A stretch of 62,947 bases of DNA from Lachnospiraceae bacterium (GCA_017558865.1 JAFYTM010000121.1:1-62947); one strand, 5' to 3'. Shown: positions 37,872-46,868, counted from the stretch's first letter. Numbers and translations: made by a program. The notes: generated by a model from the letters alone, not told the origin.

Positions 37872-38639
37872 ATGAATCGTTCAGTTGTACGAAATCTTAG
37901 TACTATATGTATGTGTCTTTTACTTATTCTTGCCGGAGGTATTATTTTTCAGGGAAAATCGCTGCCTTCTTCAGCAAAAATAGAAAATAAGAAGCTTCCT
38001 GTGTATTGTGTCAAATGCGAGACGCCCAAAGTGTCTATCAGCTTTGATGCGGCATGGGGGAATGAAGATACAGCAGATATTTTATCCATTCTGAAAAAGC
38101 ACAATGTCAAAACGACATTTTTTATGACTGGCGGTTGGGTAGAATCCTTCCCGGAAGATGTGAAAGCGATTGCCGCAGCGGGACACGATCTTGGCAATCA
38201 CAGTGAGAATCACAAACAGATGTCACAGCTTAGTGCAGCAGAATGTAAGGAAGAGATTCAGATCGTCCATGATAAAGTGAAGGAACTAACGGGAAAAGAT
38301 ATGATATTGTTTCGTCCGCCTTACGGGGATTACAATGATACATTGATTGATGCGGCGAATGATCTTGGTTATCATGTCATTCAGTGGGATGTGGATTCTC
38401 TGGATTGGAAAGATTACGGCGCAGATGCGATTGTTTCAAAAGTAGTGGATCATAAACATCTGGGGAATGGTTCGATCATTCTGATGCATAACGGAGCGAA
38501 ATATACCAGGGATGCATTGGAGCGGGTCATTATCGGACTGCAGGAAAAAGGATATGAGATTGTGCCGATCTCAGAACTGATCTATAAGGAAAATTATGAG
38601 ATGGATCATGAGGGACGGCAGTTTGTAAATGAAACATGA
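37872..38639 (+). CDS. polysaccharide deacetylase (NodB/PdaB-like)
   Basis: The 255-residue protein has one N-terminal membrane anchor (about 9-27) and a NodB deacetylase domain with SFDAAWGNE (catalytic Asp, metal Asp position), the metal-binding HSENHKQM, RPPYGDYND and MHNG near the C-terminus. It resembles PdaB of sporulating Firmicutes, which acts on cortex or wall glycan. The ATG at 37872 is preferred; a TTG four codons earlier (37860) is possible. A TATAAT-like box lies just after the barstar stop, so it may have its own promoter. It ends in a shared terminator. Confidence 0.87.
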   Translation: MNRSVVRNLSTICMCLLLILAGGIIFQGKSLPSSAKIENKKLPVYCVKCETPKVSISFDAAWGNEDTADILSILKKHNVKTTFFMTGGWVESFPEDVKAIAAAGHDLGNHSENHKQMSQLSAAECKEEIQIVHDKVKELTGKDMILFRPPYGDYNDTLIDAANDLGYHVIQWDVDSLDWKDYGADAIVSKVVDHKHLGNGSIILMHNGAKYTRDALERVIIGLQEKGYEIVPISELIYKENYEMDHEGRQFVNET

Positions 38640-38654
38640 TGAGTTTTTAAGAAG

Positions 38655-38687
38655 AAAGACCGATGTCGAAGATGGGCATCGGTCTTT
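38655..38687. terminator. bidirectional terminator between converging genes
   Basis: AAAGACCGATG / CATCGGTCTTT form an 11-bp stem with an 11-base loop and have T-rich flanks on both strands. It lies between the deacetylase (ending 38639) and the minus-strand hydrolase (ending 38694). Confidence 0.78.
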
Positions 38688-38693
38688 TGGCAG

Positions 38694-39509
38694 TTAAGTG
38701 TTTGTTTTGTTTTTTAATAAGAAATCCAGAGTTACCTGATTATAGGTATCCAGCTGTTCCCAGTGCTGTACATGACCGCCATTTTTCGCCATATAAAGCT
38801 TGGCACCTGGAATGGCATTTACCATTTCCATTGTAAGGTATACCGGGATGAACAGATCCATGTCACCGGCAACGACCAGAACAGGTGCAGTAATGTTTTT
38901 CAGATTTTTATATTCATTGAATCCCAGGATCGCATTGCACTGTGCCTTGAATGCGTAAGATGGCATTGGATGTGGATAGTTCATATCCTCCTGTTCGCTT
39001 TGCAGCATAAAGTCTTCGTGTTCTTCCATGAACGGCTGTGCATAGATGATCCACTGCGTCAGTCTGCCGGAAGTGATCGGATCAAGCTGTCCATTGGCTT
39101 CGCGCAGTAATTCGATGGAACGGCGGAAGCTGACATTACAATAAGGGAAGGTGTTGGTCAGGATCACGGAGCGTACTCTTTCTGGATAATGTACAGCGAT
39201 ATACTGAGCAATCGCACCTCCCATGGAAATTCCATTGAAATGTGCGGATGAAATTCCCAGAGCATCCATCACACCGATAGTGTCCTTTGCCATATCCTCA
39301 ATCGTGTATGCATAAGCTACCGGTTTGTCGGACTGTCCGGCACCGCGATTGTCCAGAGCATATACATGAAAGTGTTTTTCGTAAGCTGCTATGTGAGGTG
39401 CCCATTTGATTCCCGGAGCCCCCAGTCCCATAAGAAGGAACAATGGCTCACCAGATCCGCTTTCTTCATAGCTGATGTTGATTCCATTGGCTTTGCATTG
39501 TTTAGTCAC
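38694..39509 (-). CDS. alpha/beta hydrolase
   Basis: The 271-residue protein has the alpha/beta hydrolase fold: oxyanion-region LMGLG, the DNRGAGQSDKP strand and the nucleophile elbow GISMGG (Ser in the centre), with a late Asp (GDMDLF) and His (NGGHVQHWE). The substrate is unknown; esters or lactones are typical of the family. It overlaps the upstream oxidoreductase by eight bases and closes a three-gene minus-strand operon. With a sugar oxidoreductase and an isomerase beside it, lactone opening is a plausible guess. Confidence 0.86.
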   Translation of the reverse strand: MTKQCKANGINISYEESGSGEPLFLLMGLGAPGIKWAPHIAAYEKHFHVYALDNRGAGQSDKPVAYAYTIEDMAKDTIGVMDALGISSAHFNGISMGGAIAQYIAVHYPERVRSVILTNTFPYCNVSFRRSIELLREANGQLDPITSGRLTQWIIYAQPFMEEHEDFMLQSEQEDMNYPHPMPSYAFKAQCNAILGFNEYKNLKNITAPVLVVAGDMDLFIPVYLTMEMVNAIPGAKLYMAKNGGHVQHWEQLDTYNQVTLDFLLKNKTNT

Positions 39510-40611
39510 GTTCTTCCCTTGGCTCCTCTCCGGTATAAAGTGAACGAAGTACCGTTCCGCATTCCGGAAGTTCCCTGGTCATACGCTCCAGCACTGGCTC
39601 ATAAGTGAAATCGGTAAGCGGAAGGTCCACGCGTCGGTTGTCTAATGCACTTAAGCAGATGGCTTCCAGTATCTCATATCCGTGCAGAGCAGTCTCAATA
39701 TTGCAGGAATGAACCTTGGAATCATCATCCAGCCAGTCTGCAAATTCAGTGTAGTATGGAGTCTGAATGGTTTTTTCCTGATGATTGTACCATCCAAGTT
39801 CTTTTCCGTTGATAAATTCACCTTTGGTAGCCTTGCTGCATTCGCCCCAGTAACCGTCGGTCTCAGCATATGCATAGCCATTGGTTCCCCATACGGTCAA
39901 ACGGTTGTCGCTGTCTGCATACATCTCCGGGTTATGACGTTCAGAGAAGTATCCACATTCGATGTAACCACGAGTTCCATTTTCAAATAAAATCTCGCCC
40001 AGCAGATAATCCGGTGATGGATGATTGTCTTTTAAGGTTGCAGGACCATGTACATGACCAACAACAGATTTTGCGCGGGAACCGCCGTTTGCCCAGATGA
40101 TGTAATCTATGTAATGAGTACCAAGCTGTGCGAGCCATGGCTGTGTCTCCGCAAATATTTTTTTGATCTCGCCAAGATCACCGCGGTCTACTTTTTTCTT
40201 TAATTCCTGCATCTGAGAAATATATTTCTGCTGATGGCAAACGACTGCCTTGATACCGTGCTCTACGCACAGATCGGTCATCTTTTTCGCTTCCATCATA
40301 TCTTCTGCCATCGGTTTCTCAAGAGATACGGCTTTGATGCCATGTTTTACTGCCAGTTCGATCATGGAAAGACGAAGATTTGGATAAGTTACAAATACAA
40401 ATACTTCTGGTTTTGTTTCTGTAAGCATCTGATCTACATCTGTGAAAAGAGGTACATTCAGACCGAATTTCTCAGAAACAGATTTCATAACTTCTTCGCG
40501 GATATCGCAGAGACCAACGACCTCATAGCGGTCTGGATTCTCCAGAAGTCCTTTTAAATGTGTTTTTCCGCGGACACCAAGTCCCATGATTGCAACGGTA
40601 TGTTTTTTCAT
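39502..40611 (-). CDS. Gfo/Idh/MocA-family oxidoreductase
   Basis: The 369-residue protein has an N-terminal NAD(P)-binding Rossmann domain (IMGLGVRGKTHL) and the family signature EKPMAED around residue 98, followed by the C-terminal substrate domain. Members oxidise or reduce sugars, inositols and related compounds. AGGGGG-type spacing is seen before the ATG (TAGGGGGTTTAAG on the minus strand). It lies between the TIM-barrel isomerase and the hydrolase, an arrangement common in inositol or unusual-sugar breakdown. The exact sugar cannot be named. Confidence 0.9.
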   Translation of the reverse strand: MKKHTVAIMGLGVRGKTHLKGLLENPDRYEVVGLCDIREEVMKSVSEKFGLNVPLFTDVDQMLTETKPEVFVFVTYPNLRLSMIELAVKHGIKAVSLEKPMAEDMMEAKKMTDLCVEHGIKAVVCHQQKYISQMQELKKKVDRGDLGEIKKIFAETQPWLAQLGTHYIDYIIWANGGSRAKSVVGHVHGPATLKDNHPSPDYLLGEILFENGTRGYIECGYFSERHNPEMYADSDNRLTVWGTNGYAYAETDGYWGECSKATKGEFINGKELGWYNHQEKTIQTPYYTEFADWLDDDSKVHSCNIETALHGYEILEAICLSALDNRRVDLPLTDFTYEPVLERMTRELPECGTVLRSLYTGEEPREERD

Positions 40612-40641
40612 CTTAAACCCCCTAAAATAAATTTTGATTCA

Positions 40642-41451
40642 TTACATAATGCTGTGCATATATTTTCCGTCAGCAAGTACTACACTGTCAGAATCCTGAA
40701 CTGCCATTGGTGACTCATCTTCGGTCATGATCCATCCCTGATAGTTCGTTTCTTTCAGGAAATCAACGATTGGTTTGAAATCAATGATTCCTTCACCCAT
40801 AGTTGCCCATACGTGGTCAGCCGTCATGTCTTTGAAATGAACATGCTGTACAATACTGCGGTGTTCTTTGATAATTTTCAGGGGATCAATACCGGCATTT
40901 GCCATATGTCCGGCGTCTGGAGCGTAGCCGATTCCTTTGGTGTAAAGGGTGTCAAACATAATGTGATAATCATTTTCGTAACGGAAGATGGAATTGTCGC
41001 CGGAATTTGGATGATATACGGTAACGATTCCTTCTTCTGCAGCTCGCTGTGCGATGTCTGCAATACATTTTAACTGATTTTTCTGTTTTTCGTACAGATG
41101 ATGTTCTCTGACAGGATCTGCTGCTACATGTGCAAGCATCAGCTTTGCAGTCGGGAAGTGTTTGAGAAATTCAATGGCTTCATCTGCACCTGCCCGTTCC
41201 TCGTCAGTTTCCCCGTATAAAAGCCAGTCAGCATGATAAACCAGAGCAGCAAAAGCTACCTGCTTTTCATCGAGCAGATCTTTCATTTTTTTCCAGTCTT
41301 TGTAATAATCATCCAGCATTCAGATTTCAGCTTCCATACCGGTAAAACCTGCCTGACGCAGGATATCAACCATATGAGGCACTTGCCCGTGAAACTTCTC
41401 GATATTCATCTGCCATGGATAGGTCTGGCTGCCATATTTAATCTTTGACAT
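40642..41451 (-). pseudogene. TIM-barrel sugar isomerase/epimerase interrupted by an in-frame TGA
   Basis: The gene reads from an ATG at 41449-41451, with AAGGGGG upstream, for 43 codons (MSKIKYGSQTYPWQM to GMEAEI). A TGA follows at 41320-41322, and the same frame then continues from ATG at 41317-41319 for 225 codons. Together they make a normal-length AP-endonuclease-2-like sugar isomerase/epimerase, with DAGHMANAG and HFKDM metal-site stretches. The downstream part alone lacks the first beta-strand and helix, so it is probably inactive unless the TGA is read through or is a sequencing error. My memory of the family is that Cys stands at this position. No convincing SECIS hairpin follows the TGA. 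Confidence 0.8.
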
Positions 41452-41483
41452 AATATCCCCCTTTTTGTTTTATTTATAATACA

Positions 41484-41512
41484 ATTATAGTGTTGCAAAA
41501 TATAGAAGTCAA
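41484..41512 (-). promoter_or_regulatory. sigma-A promoter of the minus-strand sugar operon
   Basis: TTGACT (41507-41512) and a perfect TATAAT (41484-41489) are spaced 17 bases apart on the minus strand, about 33 bases before the ATG at 41451. This is one of the best promoters in the window. Confidence 0.8.
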
Positions 41513-41520
41513 GGAAATGC

Positions 41521-41541
41521 AGGTGTGGTGGTTGCACACCT
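41521..41541. promoter_or_regulatory. inverted repeat between divergent promoters (candidate operator)
   Basis: AGGTGTG (41521-41527) and CACACCT (41535-41541) form a perfect 7-bp inverted repeat with a 7-base centre. It covers the -35 of the lrgA promoter and lies just upstream of the -35 of the sugar operon, so one bound regulator could act on both. A terminator-like reading (TTTT follows) is less likely because no gene ends here. Confidence 0.5.
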
Positions 41542-41560
41542 TTTTAAAACATGTTAAGAT
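41532..41560 (+). promoter_or_regulatory. sigma-A promoter of lrgAB
   Basis: TTGCAC (41532-41537), 17 bases, then TAAGAT (41555-41560) lie 35 bases before the lrgA start. The -35 box falls inside the inverted repeat at 41521-41541. Confidence 0.6.
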
Positions 41561-41594
41561 GAATCACTGATATCATAAGAAAGAAGGATGTGTG

Positions 41595-41969
41595 ATGAAA
41601 TATATAAAACAACTGTTGATTATTCTGTGTATTTCGTTTATGGGTGAGGTGTTAAAGTATTTAATTCCATTGCCGGTACCTGCATCTATTTATGGTTTAC
41701 TGCTGTTGTTGACAGCGTTGTTGACAGGAGTTTTAAAACTGGAAAAGATCAAAGATGTATCTGTATTTTTGATTGAGATCATGCCCCTGATGTTTATTCC
41801 GGCAGCGGTTGGTCTTATGGATTCCTGGAGTGCATTGGGTGGTATTCTTGTTCAAGTGATCATTACGGTAGTTGTATCAACAATCGTGGTCATGGGAGTG
41901 AGCGGTGTGGTCACACAGATGATTATTCGAAGAGAGGAGCAGAAAACTAATGAGAGAACTGTTTTGTGA
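41595..41969 (+). CDS. lrgA: CidA/LrgA-family holin-like protein
   Basis: The 124-residue protein has four membrane helices and the conserved LPVPASIYG and MPLMFIPAAVGLM of the CidA/LrgA family, which work with LrgB/CidB in autolysis control or, as shown in some species, pyruvate transport. The ATG at 41595 is preferred over the GTG directly before it because AGAAGG is then well spaced. It overlaps lrgB by 20 bases. No LytSR two-component genes are adjacent. Confidence 0.9.
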   Translation: MKYIKQLLIILCISFMGEVLKYLIPLPVPASIYGLLLLLTALLTGVLKLEKIKDVSVFLIEIMPLMFIPAAVGLMDSWSALGGILVQVIITVVVSTIVVMGVSGVVTQMIIRREEQKTNERTVL

Positions 41970-42642
41970 TTCGGTATTCTTTGGGGTTTTGCTGAGTGTG
42001 TCGACGTATGAGCTTGGAGTCTTTTTAAAGAAAAAATATAAGACTGCAGTTTTTAATCCATTGTTGATTTCTGTATTGTTGGTGATTGGTGTTCTTTTGG
42101 TTTTTCGTATTGATTATAATGTGTATTATGAAGGCGCAAAATATTTGAGTTATCTTTTGACTCCGGCAACGGTTTGTCTGGCAGTTCCGTTGTATGAGCA
42201 GGTTGAACTGTTGAAAAGACATGGGAAAGCTATTGTGGGTGGCATTTTTGCAGGGGTTTTGACCAGTCTTGTTACTATTTTTGTATGTGCATCTGTTTTT
42301 GGATTCACTCATCAGGAATATGTGACTTTACTTCCGAAATCGATTACGACGGCGATTGGTATGGGAGTATCGGAAGAATTAGGTGGAATGGCAACGATCA
42401 CTGTAGCGGTCATTATTCTTACGGGTATTCTTGGAAATATCATTGCAGAGGCAGTTTTCCGTCTGTTTCGAATTGAAGAGGCTGTAGCCAAAGGAGTTGC
42501 TCTTGGCACATCATCTCATGCGATTGGAACAGCAAAAGCGATGGAGATTGGAGAGGTAGAAGGTGCAATGAGCAGTCTGTCCATTGCTGTTGCAGGTTTG
42601 ATGACGGTAGCAGTGGCATCAGTGTTTGCAAATTTGATATAA
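41950..42642 (+). CDS. lrgB: LrgB/CidB-family membrane protein
   Basis: The 230-residue polytopic protein has the family motifs LLTPATVCLAVPLYEQ and PKSITTAIGMGVSEELGG with SSHAIGTAKAMEIGEVEGA near the C-terminus. It partners LrgA, which it overlaps. GAGAGGAG precedes the ATG. No terminator is seen before the citrate synthase promoter. Confidence 0.93.
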   Translation: MRELFCDSVFFGVLLSVSTYELGVFLKKKYKTAVFNPLLISVLLVIGVLLVFRIDYNVYYEGAKYLSYLLTPATVCLAVPLYEQVELLKRHGKAIVGGIFAGVLTSLVTIFVCASVFGFTHQEYVTLLPKSITTAIGMGVSEELGGMATITVAVIILTGILGNIIAEAVFRLFRIEEAVAKGVALGTSSHAIGTAKAMEIGEVEGAMSSLSIAVAGLMTVAVASVFANLI

Positions 42643-42645
42643 TGG

Positions 42646-42674
42646 TTGAATTTTCCTTCTGTTTTCTGTATAAT
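42646..42674 (+). promoter_or_regulatory. sigma-A promoter of the citrate synthase gene
   Basis: TTGAAT (42646-42651), 17 bases, then perfect TATAAT (42669-42674). The leader contains the palindrome ATACATGTAT (42701-42710), which could be a regulator site. Confidence 0.78.
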
Positions 42675-42740
42675 GTAAAACAATTTGAAAATGACTATGA
42701 ATACATGTATACAAAATAAGATAAAATGGGAAGTGATAAA

Positions 42741-44117
42741 ATGAGTAGTACGTCCATGATGGAGATGAGTAAGGAGTTGGACGAGCAGTTTGATCGTCTT
42801 GTAAAGGAGTGTATGATTTCAGGTGCGATCAATCTGGATTTATATACAGAATATGATGTAAAACGAGGACTTCGTGATGCGAATGGTAAAGGCGTTCTGA
42901 CTGGTCTGACGGAGATTTCAGATGTATGTTCCTATAAGATTGTTGGCGGACAGAAGATGCCGGCAGATGGAGAACTCTATTATCAGGGATATAATGTAGA
43001 AGAACTGATCAAAGGATTTGAAGACAGAAGGTATGGTTTCGAGGAGATTACGTATCTTCTTTTATTTGGAGAGCTTCCTAATGCAAAGCAGCTGCGCAGT
43101 TTTGTTCGAATTGTAAAGAGTTTGCAGGAGTTGTCCGGACGATTTGTCCGTGACGTCATTATGAAGGCTACCAGTGAGAATCTGATGAATGCATTGCAGC
43201 GTTGTGTCCTGACTTTGTATTGTTATGATTCGGCACCGGATGATGTGTCTGTTCCGAATGTTCTTCGTCAATCACTGCAGTTGATTGCGAAGATGCCGCA
43301 GATTGCAGTTTATTCCTATCATGCATACAGACATTTTCGGTTTGATGAGACTTTGATTATTCGTCTTCCAGATAAGGAATTGTCTATTGCGGAAAATATT
43401 TTACAGATGCTTCGGCCGGATGGAAAGTTTACCGCGTTGGAGGCGAAGGTTCTGGATGTGGCACTGGTGCTTCATGCGGAGCATGGAGGCGGTAACAATT
43501 CTACATTTACCAATCATGTAGTGACATCTTCAGGTACAGACACCTATTCAGCTATGGCGGCATCCATTGCGTCTTTGAAAGGACCGCGTCATGGTGGTGC
43601 AAACTTAAAGGTGCAGCAGATGTTTGAGGATCTGAAAAAGTGTTGTCCGGATTATGAGGATGAAACAGCAATTATGAATTATCTGGAAGCTTTACTGGAT
43701 CGGAAAGCTTTTGATAAGGCAGGACTGATCTATGGTATGGGTCATGCGGTTTATACAGAGTCTGATCCAAGAGAGATTATTCTCAAAGGTTATGCAAAGA
43801 GATTATCAGAGGAAAAAGGTCTTCAGAAGGAATTTGCACTATATGATAAAGTAGAGCGTCTGGCAGGTGAATTGATTGCAAAAAAACGTCGTTTGTTTAA
43901 GCCAATTTGTGCGAATGTAGATTTTTACAGTGGATTTGTATATTCGATGTTGGGAATTCCTACGGAGTTATTTACTCCAATGTTTGCAATCTCCCGTATT
44001 TCAGGATGGAGTGCGCATCGTCTCGAGGAAGTTGTGAATAACGGTAAAATTGTTCGTCCTGCGTATAAATATGTAGGTCATCATAAGGGATACAGTGATC
44101 TGGATGATCGATTATAA
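42741..44117 (+). CDS. gltA: citrate synthase
   Basis: The 458-residue enzyme condenses acetyl-CoA and oxaloacetate. It shows HAEHGGGNNSTF (catalytic His region), LKGPRHGGANLKV, GMGHAVYTESDPR and NVDFYSGFVYSMLGIP, all standard citrate synthase sites. The start at 42741 is preferred because GGGAAGTG lies before it; an in-frame ATG at 42726 is possible. It stands alone with no aconitase or isocitrate dehydrogenase nearby, so it probably feeds glutamate synthesis in a partial citric acid cycle. 2-Methylcitrate synthase cannot be excluded. Confidence 0.92.
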   Translation: MSSTSMMEMSKELDEQFDRLVKECMISGAINLDLYTEYDVKRGLRDANGKGVLTGLTEISDVCSYKIVGGQKMPADGELYYQGYNVEELIKGFEDRRYGFEEITYLLLFGELPNAKQLRSFVRIVKSLQELSGRFVRDVIMKATSENLMNALQRCVLTLYCYDSAPDDVSVPNVLRQSLQLIAKMPQIAVYSYHAYRHFRFDETLIIRLPDKELSIAENILQMLRPDGKFTALEAKVLDVALVLHAEHGGGNNSTFTNHVVTSSGTDTYSAMAASIASLKGPRHGGANLKVQQMFEDLKKCCPDYEDETAIMNYLEALLDRKAFDKAGLIYGMGHAVYTESDPREIILKGYAKRLSEEKGLQKEFALYDKVERLAGELIAKKRRLFKPICANVDFYSGFVYSMLGIPTELFTPMFAISRISGWSAHRLEEVVNNGKIVRPAYKYVGHHKGYSDLDDRL

Positions 44118-44125
44118 GATATCAG

Positions 44126-44154
44126 GGATGCGCCGCAGGTGCATCCTTTTTTTT
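44126..44154 (+). terminator. intrinsic terminator of gltA
   Basis: GGATGC / GCATCC form a 6-bp stem with a 9-base loop, followed by eight T residues. Confidence 0.82.
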
Positions 44155-44186
44155 CTGTGAACACAGGAGATTTGTATAGAATAGGG

Positions 44187-44216
44187 TTGGAAAAAAGAAA
44201 AAGGATATGCTATACT
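44187..44216 (+). promoter_or_regulatory. sigma-A promoter of the 44253 operon
   Basis: TTGGAA (44187-44192), an 18-base spacer and TATACT (44211-44216) lie 37 bases before the TTG start of the glycosyltransferase. Confidence 0.62.
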
Positions 44217-44252
44217 ATATAAATACCACAAGATATTAAGGGAGATTGAGTT

Positions 44253-45200
44253 TTGGATAAAATAGCGGTATTGATTCCATGTTATAACGAAGAGAAAACA
44301 GTGGCAAAGGTAGTACGTGATTTTAGAGAAGTATTACCAGAAGCAACGATTTATGTATATGATAATAATTCTTCTGATCGAACGGTAGAGCTTGCAAAGG
44401 AAGCAGGAGCAGTTGTGCGTCATGAGTACCAGCAGGGTAAAGGCAATGTGATTCGAAGAATGTTTCGTGAGATTGACGCACATGTATATATTATGACGGA
44501 TGGAGATGATACTTATCCGGCAGAGTTTGCCAGAGAGATGGTAGATATGGTTATCAAACACCAGGCAGATATGGTAGTGGGAGATCGGCTGTCTTCTACC
44601 TATTTTAAGGAAAATAAGCGTCCATTTCATAACTTTGGAAATTCTCTTGTAAGAGGCACGATCAATCATCTGTTCTGTACGGAGATTAAGGATATCATGA
44701 CAGGGTATCGTGCGTTCAGTTATCAGTTTGTAAAGACGTTTCCAGTGTTATCCAAAGGATTTGAGATCGAGACAGAGATGACAATCCATGCGGCAGATAA
44801 AAATATGCAGGTAGATAATGTTATCATTGAATACAGAGATCGTCCGGAAGGCAGTGAATCAAAGCTGAATACGTATTCGGATGGTGCAAAAGTATTGATG
44901 AGTATTGCAAAATTGTATCGAAATTACAAACCGATGAACTTTTTTGGCATGCTGTCGGTATTATTGGCGGTGGTCAGTGTTGCTTTCTTTATTCCGGTAC
45001 TTTTGGAATATGTGGCAACCGGACTGGTACCTAAGTTCCCGACTTTGATCGTATGCGGATTTGCATTAATGGCATCGATTCAGTCGGTATTTGCAGGACT
45101 GATCCTGGCAGCAGGAGCGCAGCGTAACCGTCAGGAATTTGAGATGCATCTGATGGAAGTGGACAGGCGTTATAAGGAGCTTATCAAAGATGAAAAGTAG
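44253..45200 (+). CDS. family 2 glycosyltransferase with two C-terminal membrane helices
   Basis: The 315-residue protein resembles polyprenyl-phosphate glycosyltransferases of the dolichol-phosphate-mannose type. It has LIPCYNEEKTVAKV, YDNNSSDRT, MTDGDDTYPAE and two membrane helices (about 230-255 and 262-288) at the C-terminus. Such enzymes charge undecaprenyl phosphate with one sugar for transfer outside the cell. The start is TTG, with AAGGGAG 8 bases upstream; no ATG fits. It overlaps the next membrane protein by 11 bases, which could use the lipid-linked sugar. Confidence 0.88.
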   Translation: MDKIAVLIPCYNEEKTVAKVVRDFREVLPEATIYVYDNNSSDRTVELAKEAGAVVRHEYQQGKGNVIRRMFREIDAHVYIMTDGDDTYPAEFAREMVDMVIKHQADMVVGDRLSSTYFKENKRPFHNFGNSLVRGTINHLFCTEIKDIMTGYRAFSYQFVKTFPVLSKGFEIETEMTIHAADKNMQVDNVIIEYRDRPEGSESKLNTYSDGAKVLMSIAKLYRNYKPMNFFGMLSVLLAVVSVAFFIPVLLEYVATGLVPKFPTLIVCGFALMASIQSVFAGLILAAGAQRNRQEFEMHLMEVDRRYKELIKDEK

Positions 45201-46815
45201 ATTTCGCGCATGGACAGGAAATCTTGGAATATGGTTCTTTGCATTGACAGGCGGCATATGTTTTGCCGCCTTTGATCGTTGTGGATATATGCTGAAAAAT
45301 TATGGGACAATCTGGGCTGTATCAGAGAATCCCTGGCATCGGACGATCTTTCATAGAATTATGTGCAGACTTCCAGTCAGTATCTTGCTTGTGTTTTTGT
45401 TGTTTTTATTTATAGACTGGTTGAGAACTTATAGATTACCAGAAAAATGGACACAGACATGGAGCAGTCTGACAGACAGAAAGTACTGTTTTTTTGTTAT
45501 GTGGGTGCTGTATTTTTTGAGTTTCCTTCCAGTTTTTCTGGGTGGTTATCCAGGTATTTTTGCCGCAGATGCTCCGAATCAGATTGGCTGGACATTTTCC
45601 GGATGGCTGACAGGTCATCATCCACTTCTGCATACAGGAATTTTGTGTGGGATATTTTCGCTCAGCCGTTCTTTGGGATGGAGTGATACAACGGCAGCTG
45701 CGATCTGTAATGTATTGCAGATGGCGGCACTGTCCGGTATTTTCGCCTGGTTTAGTCGTTTTCTGAAAAAGGAAAAAGCACCGATCGGGATTCAGATAGG
45801 AACCATGGTATTTCTATGTATTTTTCCGTTTCATGCGTTGATGTCTGTGTATACCACGAAGGATACGATCTTTTCCGGTATTTTCGTGTTTTGTGTGATG
45901 CAGATCTATCAGATGTGTGTACGCCCAGAGGAATATTTTGCTGGTTATAGGCATCAGTGTTCTGGCTTTTTCTGTTTTACACTGTTGTTCCTGTTTCGGA
46001 ATAATGGTTTCCACACCCTGCTGTTATGTATGCCGTTTTTACTTCTTTACCTGAGACGCTACTGCAAGAAGCTGCTGCTTCTTTTTGCAGCACTGTTGCT
46101 GGTAAACCAGTTTTATAACGGACCTTTTTTGAAATGGATTGGAGCAGAGTCTGGAAATTCAAGAGAGGCTTACAGTGTTGTCATGCAGACGTTGGGACGT
46201 ACGTATGTGGCAGCAGGAGATATTCGTCCTGAAGAGATGGATGTGATTCGTCCGGTTATGGATGAGGAGATACTTGCGTTGTATACACCGAATATTTCGG
46301 ATTCCATTAAAAATTATTTTGATACGGAAGCGTTTAATGAAAATAAGACAGAATTTTTGAAGACATGGATTCGGATAGGACTTCGGAATAAGAAAATCTA
46401 TATAGATGCATTTTTGAATACCAATGCAGCATTCTGGTATCCGGGAACGGCAGAGGAATATCTGGAGTTTGTGTGCTTTGATATTGCGCAGGATGATCCT
46501 AATTATCCGCATGTGCAGATGAAGCCGGTGAATGATCTGTTTTATGAATATTATAAAAGTATTGGAACAGATGCGTCTTTTAGGGAAATTCCCATTTTTC
46601 GTGAACTTTTGTCTATGGGATTTTACTTCTGGCTGATGCTGTTTGCCGGACTTTATGTACTTTATAAAAAGGAATATGCGAAACTGCTTTGGATGCTGCC
46701 GCTTTGGACCTATATGGGAACCAGCTTTTTAGGACCAACCGCACTTCTTCGTTATGCATATCCTGTGATGCTGAGTGCGCCTTTGTTGTGGTTTTTTATA
46801 TTAAAGAAAGAATAA
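45190..46815 (+). CDS. polytopic membrane protein, DUF6020-like
   Basis: The 541-residue protein has about 11 membrane helices, with a soluble stretch near residues 320-470. Conserved-looking features include GGYPGIFAADAPNQ, the early TGHHPLLHT loop and YTTKDTIFSG, which recall GT-C-type transferases that use lipid-linked sugars. I match it to the DUF6020 group with moderate confidence. It overlaps the polyprenyl glycosyltransferase before it by 11 bases, so a two-component glycan-decoration pair is likely. Confidence 0.72.
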   Translation: MKSRFRAWTGNLGIWFFALTGGICFAAFDRCGYMLKNYGTIWAVSENPWHRTIFHRIMCRLPVSILLVFLLFLFIDWLRTYRLPEKWTQTWSSLTDRKYCFFVMWVLYFLSFLPVFLGGYPGIFAADAPNQIGWTFSGWLTGHHPLLHTGILCGIFSLSRSLGWSDTTAAAICNVLQMAALSGIFAWFSRFLKKEKAPIGIQIGTMVFLCIFPFHALMSVYTTKDTIFSGIFVFCVMQIYQMCVRPEEYFAGYRHQCSGFFCFTLLFLFRNNGFHTLLLCMPFLLLYLRRYCKKLLLLFAALLLVNQFYNGPFLKWIGAESGNSREAYSVVMQTLGRTYVAAGDIRPEEMDVIRPVMDEEILALYTPNISDSIKNYFDTEAFNENKTEFLKTWIRIGLRNKKIYIDAFLNTNAAFWYPGTAEEYLEFVCFDIAQDDPNYPHVQMKPVNDLFYEYYKSIGTDASFREIPIFRELLSMGFYFWLMLFAGLYVLYKKEYAKLLWMLPLWTYMGTSFLGPTALLRYAYPVMLSAPLLWFFILKKE

Positions 46816-46829
46816 CGAATTTTTATGTT

Positions 46830-46855
46830 CAGTCCCCTGTTTTGTCAGGGGACTG
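46830..46855. terminator. hairpin between converging genes
   Basis: A 10-bp stem (CAGTCCCCTG / CAGGGGACTG) closes a 6-base loop just after the membrane-protein stop and just beyond the 3' end of the small minus-strand gene. T-runs are weak on both strands. Confidence 0.6.
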
Positions 46856-46868
46856 TTGTCATATATTT

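Noticed and set aside
41260..41322. Bacterial SECIS element for the TGA in the isomerase gene
   Set aside because: Sequence just after the TGA forms no stable hairpin with an apical G; the nearest stem (CTGCT / AGCAG) is more than 40 bases away.
41521..41545. Intrinsic terminator
   Set aside because: It has a short stem and T-run, but no gene ends upstream on that strand, so an operator reading fits better.
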